Under the pieces are notes generated by a model that did no database searches, had not been told where the DNA came from, and worked only from the letters and a program-made list of their open reading frames with translations. Shown here piece after piece: positions 41,901-50,112 of a stretch of DNA of 64,000 bases. The DNA is taken from assembly GCA_042408875.1 (NCBI GenBank), contig JBHOQS010000023.1, forward strand, positions 248,001 to 312,000, read 5' to 3'. Numbering within the stretch: position 1 is the stretch's first letter; every line of letters begins with the position of its first letter. The DNA is from JBHOQS01 sp042408875. GTDB taxonomy: Bacteria > Chloroflexota > UBA11872 > JBHOQS01. Both the position numbers and the translations under genes were made by a program.

Positions 41901-41926
41901 CCCCTTGCAGGCGCAAGGGGTTTTTT
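41901..41926 (+). terminator. Riboswitch-controlled terminator
   Basis: CCCCTTGC / GCAAGGGG with a 4-base loop is followed by TTTTTTG, a classical intrinsic terminator 30 bases after the SAM-I aptamer. Confidence 0.92.
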
Positions 41927-42058
41927 GTTGCCTGGGCCGGTTGGAAATGCACGTGGTCGCGGCGCCGGCTGGCAACCGGCTGGAAGCCGTCGAGACTAGT
42001 TCGTGCGAGAGCGTTCCTGAAAGGCGACCTTCCGGGGACCCCGCCGGGACCGCTAACG

Positions 42059-42082
42059 TTTCGACTACGATTTCGACTACGA
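42059..42082. repeat. 12-bp tandem repeat in the leader of the ThrC-like gene
   Basis: tttcgactacga occurs twice, exactly, at 42059-42070 and 42071-42082, about 50 bases before the start codon. Confidence 0.88.
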
Positions 42083-42130
42083 CACGTGGACGACCATACG
42101 TCAGTACATGTCAGGGAGCAGTGACACACA

Positions 42131-43381
42131 ATGAGCTTTGCCACGAACCTGCGCTGCCGCGAATGCGGGCGACTGTATGCGCTGGAGCCCATTCATGTCT
42201 GCGAGTTCTGTTTCGGTCCGCTTGAGGTCATCTACGATCTCGATGCGGCCAGGCGCACGGTGACGCGGGAGCGCATCGCCGCCGGGCCGCGCTCTATCTG
42301 GCGCTACCGCGATCTCTTACCCGTCAAAGGCGAGCGCATCATTGATATTAATGCCGGTTTTACGCCGCTCATTCGCGCCGAGAACCTGGCGCGGGAGCTC
42401 GGCTTGAAAGAACTCTACCTGAAGAACGACTGCGTGAACCCGAGCTACTCCTTCAAGGACCGCGTCGTGTCCGTGGCGTCAAGCAAGGCGCTGGAGTTCG
42501 GGTTTGATACGCTGGCCTGCGCTTCGACCGGCAATCTGGCGTGTGCTGTGGCAGCCCATGCAGCCCGTGCCGGCCTGAAGGCTTACGTGTTTATCCCGGC
42601 AAACCTGGAGGCCGGCAAGGTTCTCGGCGCGGCGATCTATAATCCCACGCTCGTGGCGGTAGACGGCAACTACGACGAGGTGAATCGCCTGTGCAGCGAG
42701 CTGGCCGACCGGTACGGCTGGGCATTCGTGAATATCAATATGCGCCCGTACTACTCAGAGGGCTCCAAGACCCTCGCTTTCGAGGTCGCTGAGCAACTCG
42801 GCTGGCGAGCTCCCGACCATGTGGTCGTGCCCGTGGCCTCGGGGTCGCTCTTTACGAAGATCTGGAAAGGGTTCCATGAGCTTGCCCAGCTCGGCCTGAT
42901 CGACGGGGTGCCCACTCGCATGAGCGCGGCGCAGGCAGAAGGCTGCTCGCCAGTCGTGACGGCCTACCGCGAGCAGACACTCAACGTGCGTCCGGTGCGG
43001 CCGCAGACGGTGGCGAAGTCCCTGGCGATCGGCAATCCGGCAGATGGCTACTACGTGCTCAAGATCATTAAAGAGTCCAGCGGCGCAGCGGATGCGGTCA
43101 CCGACGAGGAGATCATCGAAGGGATGAAGCTCCTGGCGCGCACTGAGGGGATCTTCGCTGAGACCGCCGGCGGCGTCACGATCGCCACGCTCAAACGCCT
43201 GGTTCAGGCCGGGCACATCCGGCCTGACGAGCTCACGGTGGCCTATATCACCGGCAACGGCTTGAAGACTCAGGAGGCCGTGGCGGACAGCGTGGTGCAA
43301 CCGGTGTATATCAAGCCGACGCTGCGCTCGTTTGAGGAGGCCATGGCTGGGCGGTTGCTTGCGGGCACATCGGTGCGGTAG
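42131..43381 (+). CDS. thrC: Threonine synthase-like PLP enzyme
   Basis: The 416-residue protein has an N-terminal zinc ribbon (Cys9, Cys12, Cys24, Cys27), common in this ThrC group, followed by the PLP domain. The cofactor lysine is Lys109 in NPSYSFKDRVVS. ACASTGNLACAVAAHAA near residue 133 and the glycine loop VPVASGSLFTK near 235 match threonine synthase, which converts O-phosphohomoserine to threonine. Its control by a SAM-I riboswitch and linkage to NIL and MoaD-like genes are more typical of methionine/homocysteine synthesis, so a sulfur-using replacement reaction on an activated homoserine is an alternative. That alternative is inference. No other threonine synthase is in the window. 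Confidence 0.85.
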   Translation: MSFATNLRCRECGRLYALEPIHVCEFCFGPLEVIYDLDAARRTVTRERIAAGPRSIWRYRDLLPVKGERIIDINAGFTPLIRAENLARELGLKELYLKNDCVNPSYSFKDRVVSVASSKALEFGFDTLACASTGNLACAVAAHAARAGLKAYVFIPANLEAGKVLGAAIYNPTLVAVDGNYDEVNRLCSELADRYGWAFVNINMRPYYSEGSKTLAFEVAEQLGWRAPDHVVVPVASGSLFTKIWKGFHELAQLGLIDGVPTRMSAAQAEGCSPVVTAYREQTLNVRPVRPQTVAKSLAIGNPADGYYVLKIIKESSGAADAVTDEEIIEGMKLLARTEGIFAETAGGVTIATLKRLVQAGHIRPDELTVAYITGNGLKTQEAVADSVVQPVYIKPTLRSFEEAMAGRLLAGTSVR

Positions 43382-43479
43382 ATTCGGTAGCGGGATCATC
43401 TGGCCGGGATGTTTTAGCCGTCTCGTGCGAGCTGCCGTGTGTGCCGGTAGGGCACGCTGCGAGAGGTGAGGCCGCTGCC

Positions 43480-43722
43480 GTGGCAAAGCAACGCGTCAAG
43501 TTCACGTTCCCTCCACCGCTGATCACGCAGCCGCTGATCTATCGCTTGGGCAAGGAGTTTGATATTGTCACCAACATCCGCCGCGCCAATGTGACCCACG
43601 ATCGCGGCTGGGTGGTGCTAGAGCTGGAAGGGGAACTCGAGAACATCGAGCGCGGCATCCAGTGGATGATCGAGCAAGGCGTGCGCGTGGACCCGGTGGA
43701 AGGCGATCTGGTCGAAGGTTGA
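43480..43722 (+). CDS. NIL-domain protein
   Basis: Starting at the GTG at 43480 (GAGGTGAG nine bases ahead) it has 80 residues and consists of a single NIL domain: VKFTFPPPLITQPLIYRLGKEFDIVTNIRRANV, a middle beta hairpin GWVVLELEGELENIERGI, and the C-terminal WMIEQGVRVDPV. NIL domains occur at the C-terminus of the methionine importer ATPase MetN, where they bind methionine and inhibit transport, and fused to ferredoxins in homocysteine synthesis of methanogens. As a stand-alone protein under SAM control it may sense methionine or handle sulfur. It is 98 bases after the ThrC-like gene. Confidence 0.85.
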   Translation: MAKQRVKFTFPPPLITQPLIYRLGKEFDIVTNIRRANVTHDRGWVVLELEGELENIERGIQWMIEQGVRVDPVEGDLVEG

Positions 43723-43817
43723 TTAAAGGCTGCGCGTGCCTGTCTCCGGTCGTGGTTTCCTTTCGGCCGGTGCTCTCTGAGCAATCCGCGCGTGTGTAGA
43801 ACGTTAGGAGTAACCGC

Positions 43818-44093
43818 ATGCCAGTACGTGTTCGTATTCCTACGCCACTGCGACGGCTTACTGGCGGCCAGCCCGAGGTGACCGTGCAGGCGGCGACGGT
43901 GGCACAGTGCATTGACGCCCTGGAGGCCGCCTACCCCGGACTGGGCGAGCGCCTCCGCGACGACAACGGAGAGCTACGTCGCTTTGTGAACCTTTACTTG
44001 AATGGTGAGGACGTGCGCTTCCTCAACGGGCTCGAGACGCCGCTCAAAGAGGGGGACGAGCTCTCTATCGTGCCGGCCATGGCTGGCGGCTAG
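43818..44093 (+). CDS. MoaD/ThiS-like sulfur carrier protein
   Basis: The 91-residue protein has the ubiquitin-like fold of the ThiS/MoaD family: VRVRIPTPLRRLTGG, the ATVAQCIDALEAAYPGL helix, NLYLNGEDVRFLNG, and the C-terminus DELSIVPAMAGG. It ends exactly in Gly-Gly, the form in which the terminal glycine is adenylated and turned into a thiocarboxylate. It should donate sulfur. Its position behind the ThrC-like and NIL genes, under one riboswitch, suggests that the target is homocysteine or methionine synthesis rather than molybdopterin. AGGAGT precedes the ATG. A ThiF-like activating enzyme is not in the window. Confidence 0.9.
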   Translation: MPVRVRIPTPLRRLTGGQPEVTVQAATVAQCIDALEAAYPGLGERLRDDNGELRRFVNLYLNGEDVRFLNGLETPLKEGDELSIVPAMAGG

Positions 44094-44104
44094 GTGCAGG
44101 TAGC

Positions 44105-44133
44105 GGGCTGCCTCGGCTGGGATGAGGCAGCCC
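44105..44133 (+). terminator. Hairpin after the sulfur carrier gene
   Basis: GGGCTGCCTC / GAGGCAGCCC, a 10-bp perfect stem with a 9-base loop, lies 12 bases after the stop codon. There is no clear U-run, so it may end transcription with Rho or protect the mRNA end. Confidence 0.55.
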
Positions 44134-44300
44134 GACCGCTCTTGGCAGAGCTAGGCAGGCGTCAGGCGTGGGGATGAGCCTGGCGCTCTGCCGGCGATCC
44201 CTGGGGTTACCACGCACCGCGGCGCGCCTGTCGTGGCGCCGCGCTGACATTCACACCCGTACCTGTGTCGTTGCCAAGCACCATTGCCAGGAGGGAGCCA

Positions 44301-45665
44301 ATGATCCGACGCACTGCCATGACTCGCCGGCGTCTGGTGTCTCTGACTGCAGTGGCGGGAGCGGCATCGAGCATCGCTGCACTGGCCAGCGCTTGCCGTC
44401 CTGGCGGCACGCGGCCATCGGAGCCGTCGCTTCCCGTGGGGCCGAGCGCTGTACGGAAGGGCACCCAGATTACCCTGCATGTACGCACGGGGACAGAGGC
44501 GGATACCCTCGAAGAGCGTATCCCGCTGCTCGAGCAGCAGCTCGGCATCAAGGTGAGCATGGAGACCTTCCCCGGCGGGGAGTACTATCAGAAGATCCAG
44601 ACGCTGATCACGGGAGGCTCCCTGGGTGATGTGCTCTGGGGCGCCAGCGCTACAGGCACCGGGCACCTGTGGGCGTATTCCGGCGTGATTCGGTTCCTGG
44701 ACGATCTGATCCGCGCTGAGAAGTTCGATCTCAATCAGTACTACCCTTCAGCGGTCGATGGCGTGAGGTTCGAAGGCAAGGTCTACGGGCTGCCGTATAA
44801 GCTCCAGCCTGGCCCGATGGGGATCTATTACAACCTCGATGCCTTCGAGCAATCCGGCGCGACGCCCCCTGATCTGAACAGCACCTTCGACCAGCTCATC
44901 GAGCTGGCGAAGCGCACGCAGCGCCAGGACGGCGATACGGTGACGCGCTGGGGCTTCTTCCCCACCGTCCGCAATCCCGGCTACCAGTGGGTGGTCCATT
45001 ACGTGCGCGCCTGGGGCGGGGATGTGATCTCGGACGATGGTCGCAGGTCGCAGATGAGCAGCCCCCAGGCGATGGCAGCCCTGGAGTGGTACTGGAACCT
45101 CATCACCGGCCACCGCGTCGCCCCCACGGGCAAGAACATGCAGAACGCCGATTTCGTGAAAGGCCAGGTGGCGATGCTGCAGAGTGGCTCCTGGTCGAAG
45201 AGCCTGCCCACCCAGGTTCGAGATGCCTTCCGGATCGGCAACACGCTGATGCCTAGAGGCCCCAGCGGGCGGCGCGGGTCTATGGCGGTGACCGACTTCA
45301 TCGCTATAAACGCCAAGACGAAGAACGTACCGGAGTCCTGGGAGCTGACGAAGTTCCTGACAGACAAGGAGACAGGCATTCGCCTGGGCGAGGGGCGCGG
45401 GGGCGCCTCCGGCACCAGCGGCGGCCGTCCCGATGTGTTCCACAGCGAGCGGTTGCTGGCGAACCCGCTGCACAAGGTCTGGATCGAGGCCGCGGAGACG
45501 GCTATGAACCTCAAGGTGCCGTGGAACTTCCTCGGGGAAGAGCACCAGAGCGCGCTCAACGCCAAGATGAACCCCATCATCGATGGAGACCAGGCGCCAA
45601 CGCGCGCGTACCTGCAAGAGGTAGACCGAGAACTCCAGGCCGTGCTGGACAAGCCGCGGCCGTGA
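44301..45665 (+). CDS. Sugar-binding lipoprotein of an ABC transporter (family 1)
   Basis: The ATG at 44301 with GGAGGGA upstream gives 454 residues. The N-terminus has a twin-arginine start (MTRRRLVSLTAVAG) and a lipobox ending ALASAC near residue 32. Family-1 features: LEQQLGIKVSMETFPGG near 80, NLDAFEQSGATPPDLNSTFDQLIELAKR near 188 and WELTKFLTDKETGIRLGEGRG near 355. The C-terminal third closely parallels the binding protein at 24974-26338, including the terminal LQAVLDKPRP, so the two are paralogues. No permease is adjacent. It is followed by a bidirectional terminator. Confidence 0.89.
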   Translation: MIRRTAMTRRRLVSLTAVAGAASSIAALASACRPGGTRPSEPSLPVGPSAVRKGTQITLHVRTGTEADTLEERIPLLEQQLGIKVSMETFPGGEYYQKIQTLITGGSLGDVLWGASATGTGHLWAYSGVIRFLDDLIRAEKFDLNQYYPSAVDGVRFEGKVYGLPYKLQPGPMGIYYNLDAFEQSGATPPDLNSTFDQLIELAKRTQRQDGDTVTRWGFFPTVRNPGYQWVVHYVRAWGGDVISDDGRRSQMSSPQAMAALEWYWNLITGHRVAPTGKNMQNADFVKGQVAMLQSGSWSKSLPTQVRDAFRIGNTLMPRGPSGRRGSMAVTDFIAINAKTKNVPESWELTKFLTDKETGIRLGEGRGGASGTSGGRPDVFHSERLLANPLHKVWIEAAETAMNLKVPWNFLGEEHQSALNAKMNPIIDGDQAPTRAYLQEVDRELQAVLDKPRP

Positions 45666-45671
45666 GGGCAT

Positions 45672-45719
45672 GTCACCGGCAGGAGATGGTAGCCGGCGGA
45701 GCCATCCCCTGCCGGTGAC
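45672..45719. terminator. Bidirectional hairpin between convergent genes
   Basis: GTCACCGGCAGG (45672-45683) and CCTGCCGGTGAC (45708-45719) are exact inverted copies, with a further GATGG / CCATC pairing inside. It lies between the convergent binding protein and diguanylate cyclase genes. Confidence 0.75.
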
Positions 45720-45726
45720 CGATCGC

Positions 45727-46665
45727 TCAGGCCAGGTGCACCTGCTCCTGCGCCCGTCCTCGCGTATGGACGAACTCACGCTCGGCAGCGGGCTGGCGCC
45801 ACACGATGACCTCCCAGGAGCCGGCCGCCTTCGCGGCGTACATCGCCCGATCGGCGCAGGCAAAGAGGCGGTTGGGGTCATACCCATGCTCCGGCGCGAC
45901 AGCCACGCCGACGCTCAGGCGCAGCGGTAGCCCGCCAAGCTCCAGGGTGTCCTGGGAGCGTACCGCACGTTCAGCCGCGGTCTTCAACCGCTCGGCAACC
46001 TCTCGCGCCTGTCGCGTGTCCACCCCCCACAGGAGCACGGCGAATTCATCTCCGCCGTAGCGGAAGGCCAGGTCACCCGCCCGCACGCTCGCAGCGAGCG
46101 CCTGCCCTACCGCCTGGAGCACTGCGTCACCGGCCAGATGCCCGTGTGTATCGTTGATCTGCTTAAATCCGTGGATATCGAGCACGACGAGCGCGAAATG
46201 CTGCGGCGCCTGCCCCAGTGGGGCGCACGCTCGGGCAAGCTGGTCCTGGAAGGCGCGCCGGTTGAGCAGACCGGTCAGCCCGTCCGTCATAGCCAGCCGC
46301 TGGGCAGTATCGAGCAGCACGCTCTGCGAGCGCCGGCTGCGCTCAACCAGCCAGCCAGCTACCACTGCGCTGGCCAGCACCAGCACCCACCCGAAGATGC
46401 TGGCTAGCGGAAGCGCCCCGCCTGCCACAACGGCCTCCGCTCCGGCCGGATGAACCGGTGCCAGCAGGAGCAAGAGCAACGCGCTGATCAGTCCGCCGGC
46501 GAACGCACCGCGCACGCCGAAGCCGAAGGCACACAGGGCAACCGGTGAGAAGAAAATATACCAGTACGTTGGCCCCGCTTGCGGAAGCCGGTAGGCGACC
46601 ATTGCCGCAGTGGCAAAGGCAATCGTAATCGCACTGATCCAGACAAATCGCGTGTACTGCCCCAT
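45727..46665 (-). CDS. Membrane-bound diguanylate cyclase (GGDEF)
   Basis: The protein has 312 residues. Four to five N-terminal membrane helices (about residues 8-130: FVWISAITIAFATAAMVAY, VALCAFGFGVRGAFAGG, LISALLLLLLAPV, ASIFGWVLVLASAVVAGWL) act as a sensory or anchoring part. The GGDEF domain runs from about 145, with DGLTGLLNRRAF and the active-site FRYGGDEFAVL near 235. An RxxD inhibitory site (RAGD) lies five residues before GGDEF, so the product c-di-GMP should feed back. It makes c-di-GMP from GTP at the membrane. Confidence 0.92.
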   Translation of the reverse strand: MGQYTRFVWISAITIAFATAAMVAYRLPQAGPTYWYIFFSPVALCAFGFGVRGAFAGGLISALLLLLLAPVHPAGAEAVVAGGALPLASIFGWVLVLASAVVAGWLVERSRRSQSVLLDTAQRLAMTDGLTGLLNRRAFQDQLARACAPLGQAPQHFALVVLDIHGFKQINDTHGHLAGDAVLQAVGQALAASVRAGDLAFRYGGDEFAVLLWGVDTRQAREVAERLKTAAERAVRSQDTLELGGLPLRLSVGVAVAPEHGYDPNRLFACADRAMYAAKAAGSWEVIVWRQPAAEREFVHTRGRAQEQVHLA

Positions 46666-46798
46666 CCTGCACCCATCCCCGGCCGGCTATCTCCCGGCTA
46701 TCTCGGCTACGACCGCACCTGCTCAGTGCTGCTTTCAAGCGTGCGCCGCAGCGGATTATCCACTCGATCGCACTGGCGCTTCTCATTAGCACTTCTTT

Positions 46799-46834
46799 GG
46801 CACTTCTGGCACTTCTGGCATTTCTGGCACTTCT
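46799..46834. repeat. 9-bp tandem repeat, four copies
   Basis: The unit ggcacttct is at 46799, 46808, 46817 (ggcatttct) and 46826, with a related word agcacttct just before. It lies about 135 bases upstream of the diguanylate cyclase start. Confidence 0.9.
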
Positions 46835-46973
46835 ATGGTAAGCGCAGCAGGTGGGCTGGCGCGCGAGACCGGGACTTCTGGACACTGCGGGCCAGTACTA
46901 ACGTACCGGCCACCTGGGGCGTTGCTGCCCGTATCGGCGGGGCAGGAGCACGCCCGATCACGGGCTCACCTGG

Positions 46974-47539
46974 CTACGGGACTATAGCGAGGTCTCCGCC
47001 AGCGAAGATAGTTCGGGGCTGGTTTCTTTCCGGCGCAGACACGGGCTGCACGGCTGGCTCTTCTACGGCCGGGGCGGAAGCAGCGAACACGGCAGGGCGA
47101 GCGAAGGCATAGTCCCGCAACGTCTCCATCTCTGTGTAGATGTGTAGATCTGCGGTGGGTCGAGGAGCATGGCTCGCAGCCGAAGAGTTCGCCTTTCCAC
47201 AGCTCCATGCGCGTCTCGTTCATGTGCTGCCTGCGACGGGCCGCGTTCTCGCTGACAGGGACAGCGCCGGTCGGCGGCACGCTCTCCAGCACGACCAGGC
47301 GGTCATGATCTTGGTCGTACTGGCGAGAGGGCGGGGTTGTCAGCCTCACGCGCCCAGATAGGCAGGCCGGTGTCTCCTTCGATCACGATCCCCGTAGTGG
47401 CCTGACAGAGTGCATCATCTGGCAGGTGCGCGGGCGCAATGCGACGTTCGTGAGCGATAGTGTGGCGCACCGGCAAGCGGCTCCGCTGTCGCGCCAAGGG
47501 CTGCGTAGCGCCGTGCAGGCTGTGGAGTTTCTCGGGCAT
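46974..47539 (-). pseudogene. Frame-broken coding region, unknown protein
   Basis: Three overlapping minus-strand frames, read in sequence, each look protein-like. The first (47539 to about 47340) contains DALCQATTGIVIEGDTG; the second (about 47330-47160) contains DRLVVLESVPPTGAVPVSEN; the third (about 47128-46974) reads METLRDYAFARPAVF and ends in TAG. Together they suggest one gene of about 190 codons with two frameshifts, downstream of glpD. I recognise no family. It may instead be unrelated open frames by chance. Confidence 0.35.
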
Positions 47540-47616
47540 TCCGCGCGCGAGACGCCCTGGAAGGGATCAGCGTGCCAGATGGTCCCGGAATAGCGAAGAG
47601 CCGGAGTCGATTTGAG

Positions 47617-49269
47617 TCATCGCGGCGGCGTGTACTGCGCCGCCTCACGCTCGAACCGCGCGAGGTGTGCCTGGCGCTCGGCCTCGCTCCAGCCAAGCTC
47701 ACGCTGGAGGAGGTCCGCGACGCGCGCGGCAGCGGCGCGCGCCTGGTCGGCGGTCAGCAGACCTAGCCGCGTGCGCCGGAATAGGACATCGCCGATCGTG
47801 CTCGCCATCTCGTGTCTGATGCTGAACACGGCTTCGGCGACCAGGTGCGGCGCATCCGGATGCAGGCGCTCACGGAGCGGTGGGGCTGTCGCCGCCAGCC
47901 CGGCGATGTAGCTTGCTACCGCCACGCCGTACAAGGCCAGGAGGCGCTCTACCTGCGCCTCATCGAGTGCGGACACCGTGAGCTCCGCGCCGGGCGAGCC
48001 GTCCGATGATGGGCGCAGGGGGTAATATCTGGTGATGCTCCACCGCGGGCGATCGAGCGCGCCTTCCGCGACGAGCAGGTGGACTGCCCGGTTTACGACC
48101 TTCTCTGCCATGGCGCGGAAGGTGGTGTACTTGCCACCAACCACCGCAAGCGCGCCATCTGCGGTCTCGAACACACGCTCCTCGCGGGAGAGTCTCGAGG
48201 AATCCTCCGTCTCGCTGCTTGCCACGAGTGGACGCAGGCCGGCCTGGACGCTGAGTACCGCTGACGCATCCAGCTCGATCTCGGGAAAGGCCCGGCGCAC
48301 CGCCTCAATGAGGTACGCAACGTCGGACTGATCCGCCAGCGGCGAGTCAGGATCGCCGCGGTAGGGTGTGTCTGTCGTGCCAATCAGGACCCGGCCCTGC
48401 CAGGGAATAACGAACACCATGCGGCCATCGGGAGCGGTAGGCAGGTACAGCGCATAGTCGGCTCCAGTGGGCCCCGTCGCGCCGGCCATGGCCTCCTGGG
48501 ACACGACCAGATGCACCCCCTTGGAGGGCCGCACCAGGTCGTCTCCGGGCCGCACCAGGCGATCAGTCCACACGCCGGCCGCCAGGATGACCAGCCGGCC
48601 GCGCACCTCGACAGAGTCGCCTGAGAGCGTATCCTGCACGGCGACTGCCCGTACCCGACCCCGCGCCAGCTCCAGACGCTCGACCCTGGCATAATTGCAC
48701 ACGACAGCGCCGGCCGCGGCCGCAGCGTGCAGCACTTCCAACACCAGCCGAGCGTCGTCGGTGCGGCAATCCGAGTAGACGAAGCCGCCAATGAGCCCGT
48801 CAGAGGCGAGGAGAGGGCTGGAGCGGCGCAGCTCCTCGTGGTCGAGGCTGGCGTGGCCGGGGAGGTCCCGTGTGCCGGCCAGCATATCGTAGAGCTGCAG
48901 ACCAAGGCCGATGCGCACCTGTTCGAGCCTGCTCCCGTAGACCGGGATCAGGAAGCGCAGGGGCTGCACCAACCCAGGTGCCAGGCGCAGGAGGATCGAG
49001 CGCTCGTGCAGCGCCTCACGGGTGAGCCTGAACTGATACTGGGCCAGGTAGCGCAGGCCACCATGGATCAGCTTCGAGGAGCGGCTACTCGTGCCTGAGG
49101 CGAAGTCGGCTTTCTCCAGCAGGGCCACGCGCAGCCCGCGCAGGCTGGCATCCAGGGCGATACCGGCGCCGGTGATGCCGCCACCGACGATGATGAGGTC
49201 GAACTCTTCTGTCCGCAGCCGCTCTAGCGCCTGAGCGCGACTCCCTAACGATGGGATCCGAACTGCCAC
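47617..49269 (-). CDS. glpD: FAD-dependent glycerol-3-phosphate dehydrogenase
   Basis: It oxidises glycerol 3-phosphate to dihydroxyacetone phosphate at the membrane, passing electrons to quinone. The 550-residue protein has the FAD motif LIIVGGGITGAGIALDA near residue 25, the family signature GTSSRSSKLIHGGLRYL near 60, and a later IGTTDTPYRGD near 300 and VVGGKYTTFRAMAE near 365. The length is normal. The start is a GTG. It is the last gene of a run that also contains a membrane protein, a PfkB kinase, cinA and a sugar-binding protein. No glycerol kinase or facilitator is in the window. Confidence 0.93.
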   Translation of the reverse strand: MAVRIPSLGSRAQALERLRTEEFDLIIVGGGITGAGIALDASLRGLRVALLEKADFASGTSSRSSKLIHGGLRYLAQYQFRLTREALHERSILLRLAPGLVQPLRFLIPVYGSRLEQVRIGLGLQLYDMLAGTRDLPGHASLDHEELRRSSPLLASDGLIGGFVYSDCRTDDARLVLEVLHAAAAAGAVVCNYARVERLELARGRVRAVAVQDTLSGDSVEVRGRLVILAAGVWTDRLVRPGDDLVRPSKGVHLVVSQEAMAGATGPTGADYALYLPTAPDGRMVFVIPWQGRVLIGTTDTPYRGDPDSPLADQSDVAYLIEAVRRAFPEIELDASAVLSVQAGLRPLVASSETEDSSRLSREERVFETADGALAVVGGKYTTFRAMAEKVVNRAVHLLVAEGALDRPRWSITRYYPLRPSSDGSPGAELTVSALDEAQVERLLALYGVAVASYIAGLAATAPPLRERLHPDAPHLVAEAVFSIRHEMASTIGDVLFRRTRLGLLTADQARAAAARVADLLQRELGWSEAERQAHLARFEREAAQYTPPR

Positions 49270-49315
49270 GTGTCTGGCTCACCCCGCACACGAGAGGTGC
49301 ATGGCTGCAGCGGCT

Positions 49316-50035
49316 CTATCCCCGCTGTTGCTCGTCGCTGCCAGATGTTGCGCCGGACCAGCTCCCCTCCGATCCCATATCGAGGCTCATCTCGGCGCGG
49401 GCCTGGGCACGTCCGGCCGGCGCGGCAACGTGAGGGAGCACGAAGTTGAAGCTCCTGCGCCACACCCAGAATAACAGCCAGCTCGCCAAAAGTGCAATGA
49501 ACGAGATAATGATGGCGAGCTCCAGCCGGCTCGGCATGCCCTGCCGGCGGGGCACATAGCTGGGCAGAAAGCCGCTCCCATAGGCCAGCAACAGCCCGCC
49601 AGCTACACCAGCGAAGGAGAAGGTGGTGATGTCAGCCAGCAGCCGGCGATGCCCAAGATACAGCGACAGCTCATCGCCCCGCCGCAGATCCCAGCGGCGG
49701 AGGATCGCTACGAGCGCGCCGACGACTGCCAGTGCTGCGCCCGCAGCACCCAGCGACGGCAGGAGCGCGCCGGGGCCGCCCAGCAACGATGCGACGGCGC
49801 TCAGCGGGTTGTCAGGGAACGCACCCGGCTCTTCGCCGCCCGGCACCAGACCAAGGTAGGCTAGCGCTTGACCCAGAGCATAGATGAGCAGCGTTGCCAG
49901 GACGAATGTGCCCAACAGGAGCATGATCGCCAGGAACCCGGCGAGAAAGCCGGCCAGCGCGACGCGCGGAACCGGTGCGTGGCGCGTTAGGAGATCCAGG
50001 CGATACTGGCGCGCCTGGTCGCGTATGCTCTCCAC
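49316..50035 (-). CDS. Multi-pass membrane protein, unknown function
   Basis: This 239-residue protein has five probable membrane helices, at about residues 26-55, 82-112, 134-155, 172-192 and others in between. The termini are hydrophilic; the C-terminal 35 residues are Gly/Ser-rich. No family motif is recognised. The start is GTG, with GGTG upstream. It lies 46 bases before glpD on the same strand and 77 bases after the PfkB gene, with a possible own promoter (extended -10 at 50072-50080). Confidence 0.72.
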   Translation of the reverse strand: MESIRDQARQYRLDLLTRHAPVPRVALAGFLAGFLAIMLLLGTFVLATLLIYALGQALAYLGLVPGGEEPGAFPDNPLSAVASLLGGPGALLPSLGAAGAALAVVGALVAILRRWDLRRGDELSLYLGHRRLLADITTFSFAGVAGGLLLAYGSGFLPSYVPRRQGMPSRLELAIIISFIALLASWLLFWVWRRSFNFVLPHVAAPAGRAQARAEMSLDMGSEGSWSGATSGSDEQQRG

Positions 50036-50071
50036 CGAGACGTCTCGCCTTCACAGGGCAGCACCGCGTGC

Positions 50072-50080
50072 ATTATAGCA
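50072..50080 (-). promoter_or_regulatory. Extended -10 element for the membrane protein / glpD pair
   Basis: On the minus strand TGCTATAAT holds a perfect TATAAT preceded by TGC, 37 bases before the membrane protein start. No good -35 is visible. Confidence 0.45.
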
Positions 50081-50112
50081 TGGGTGCGCCACCCTTCCGG
50101 CTGCCCGGCGGA

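Larger units (their letters stand above)
46666..47616. other. 951-base gap with repeats and a degraded gene
   Basis: This is the longest stretch without an intact gene. It holds a 9-bp tandem repeat (46799-46834), smaller duplications (cggctatctc near 46684 and tgtgtaga at 47133-47148), and a frame-broken reading region on the minus strand listed separately. Nothing RNA-like was recognised. Confidence 0.5.

Noticed and set aside
43818..44093. MoaD of molybdenum cofactor synthesis paired with moaC at 35857
   Set aside because: The genes are 8 kb apart and on opposite strands, and this one is in a SAM-controlled operon with a ThrC-like enzyme, which fits a sulfur-assimilation role better.
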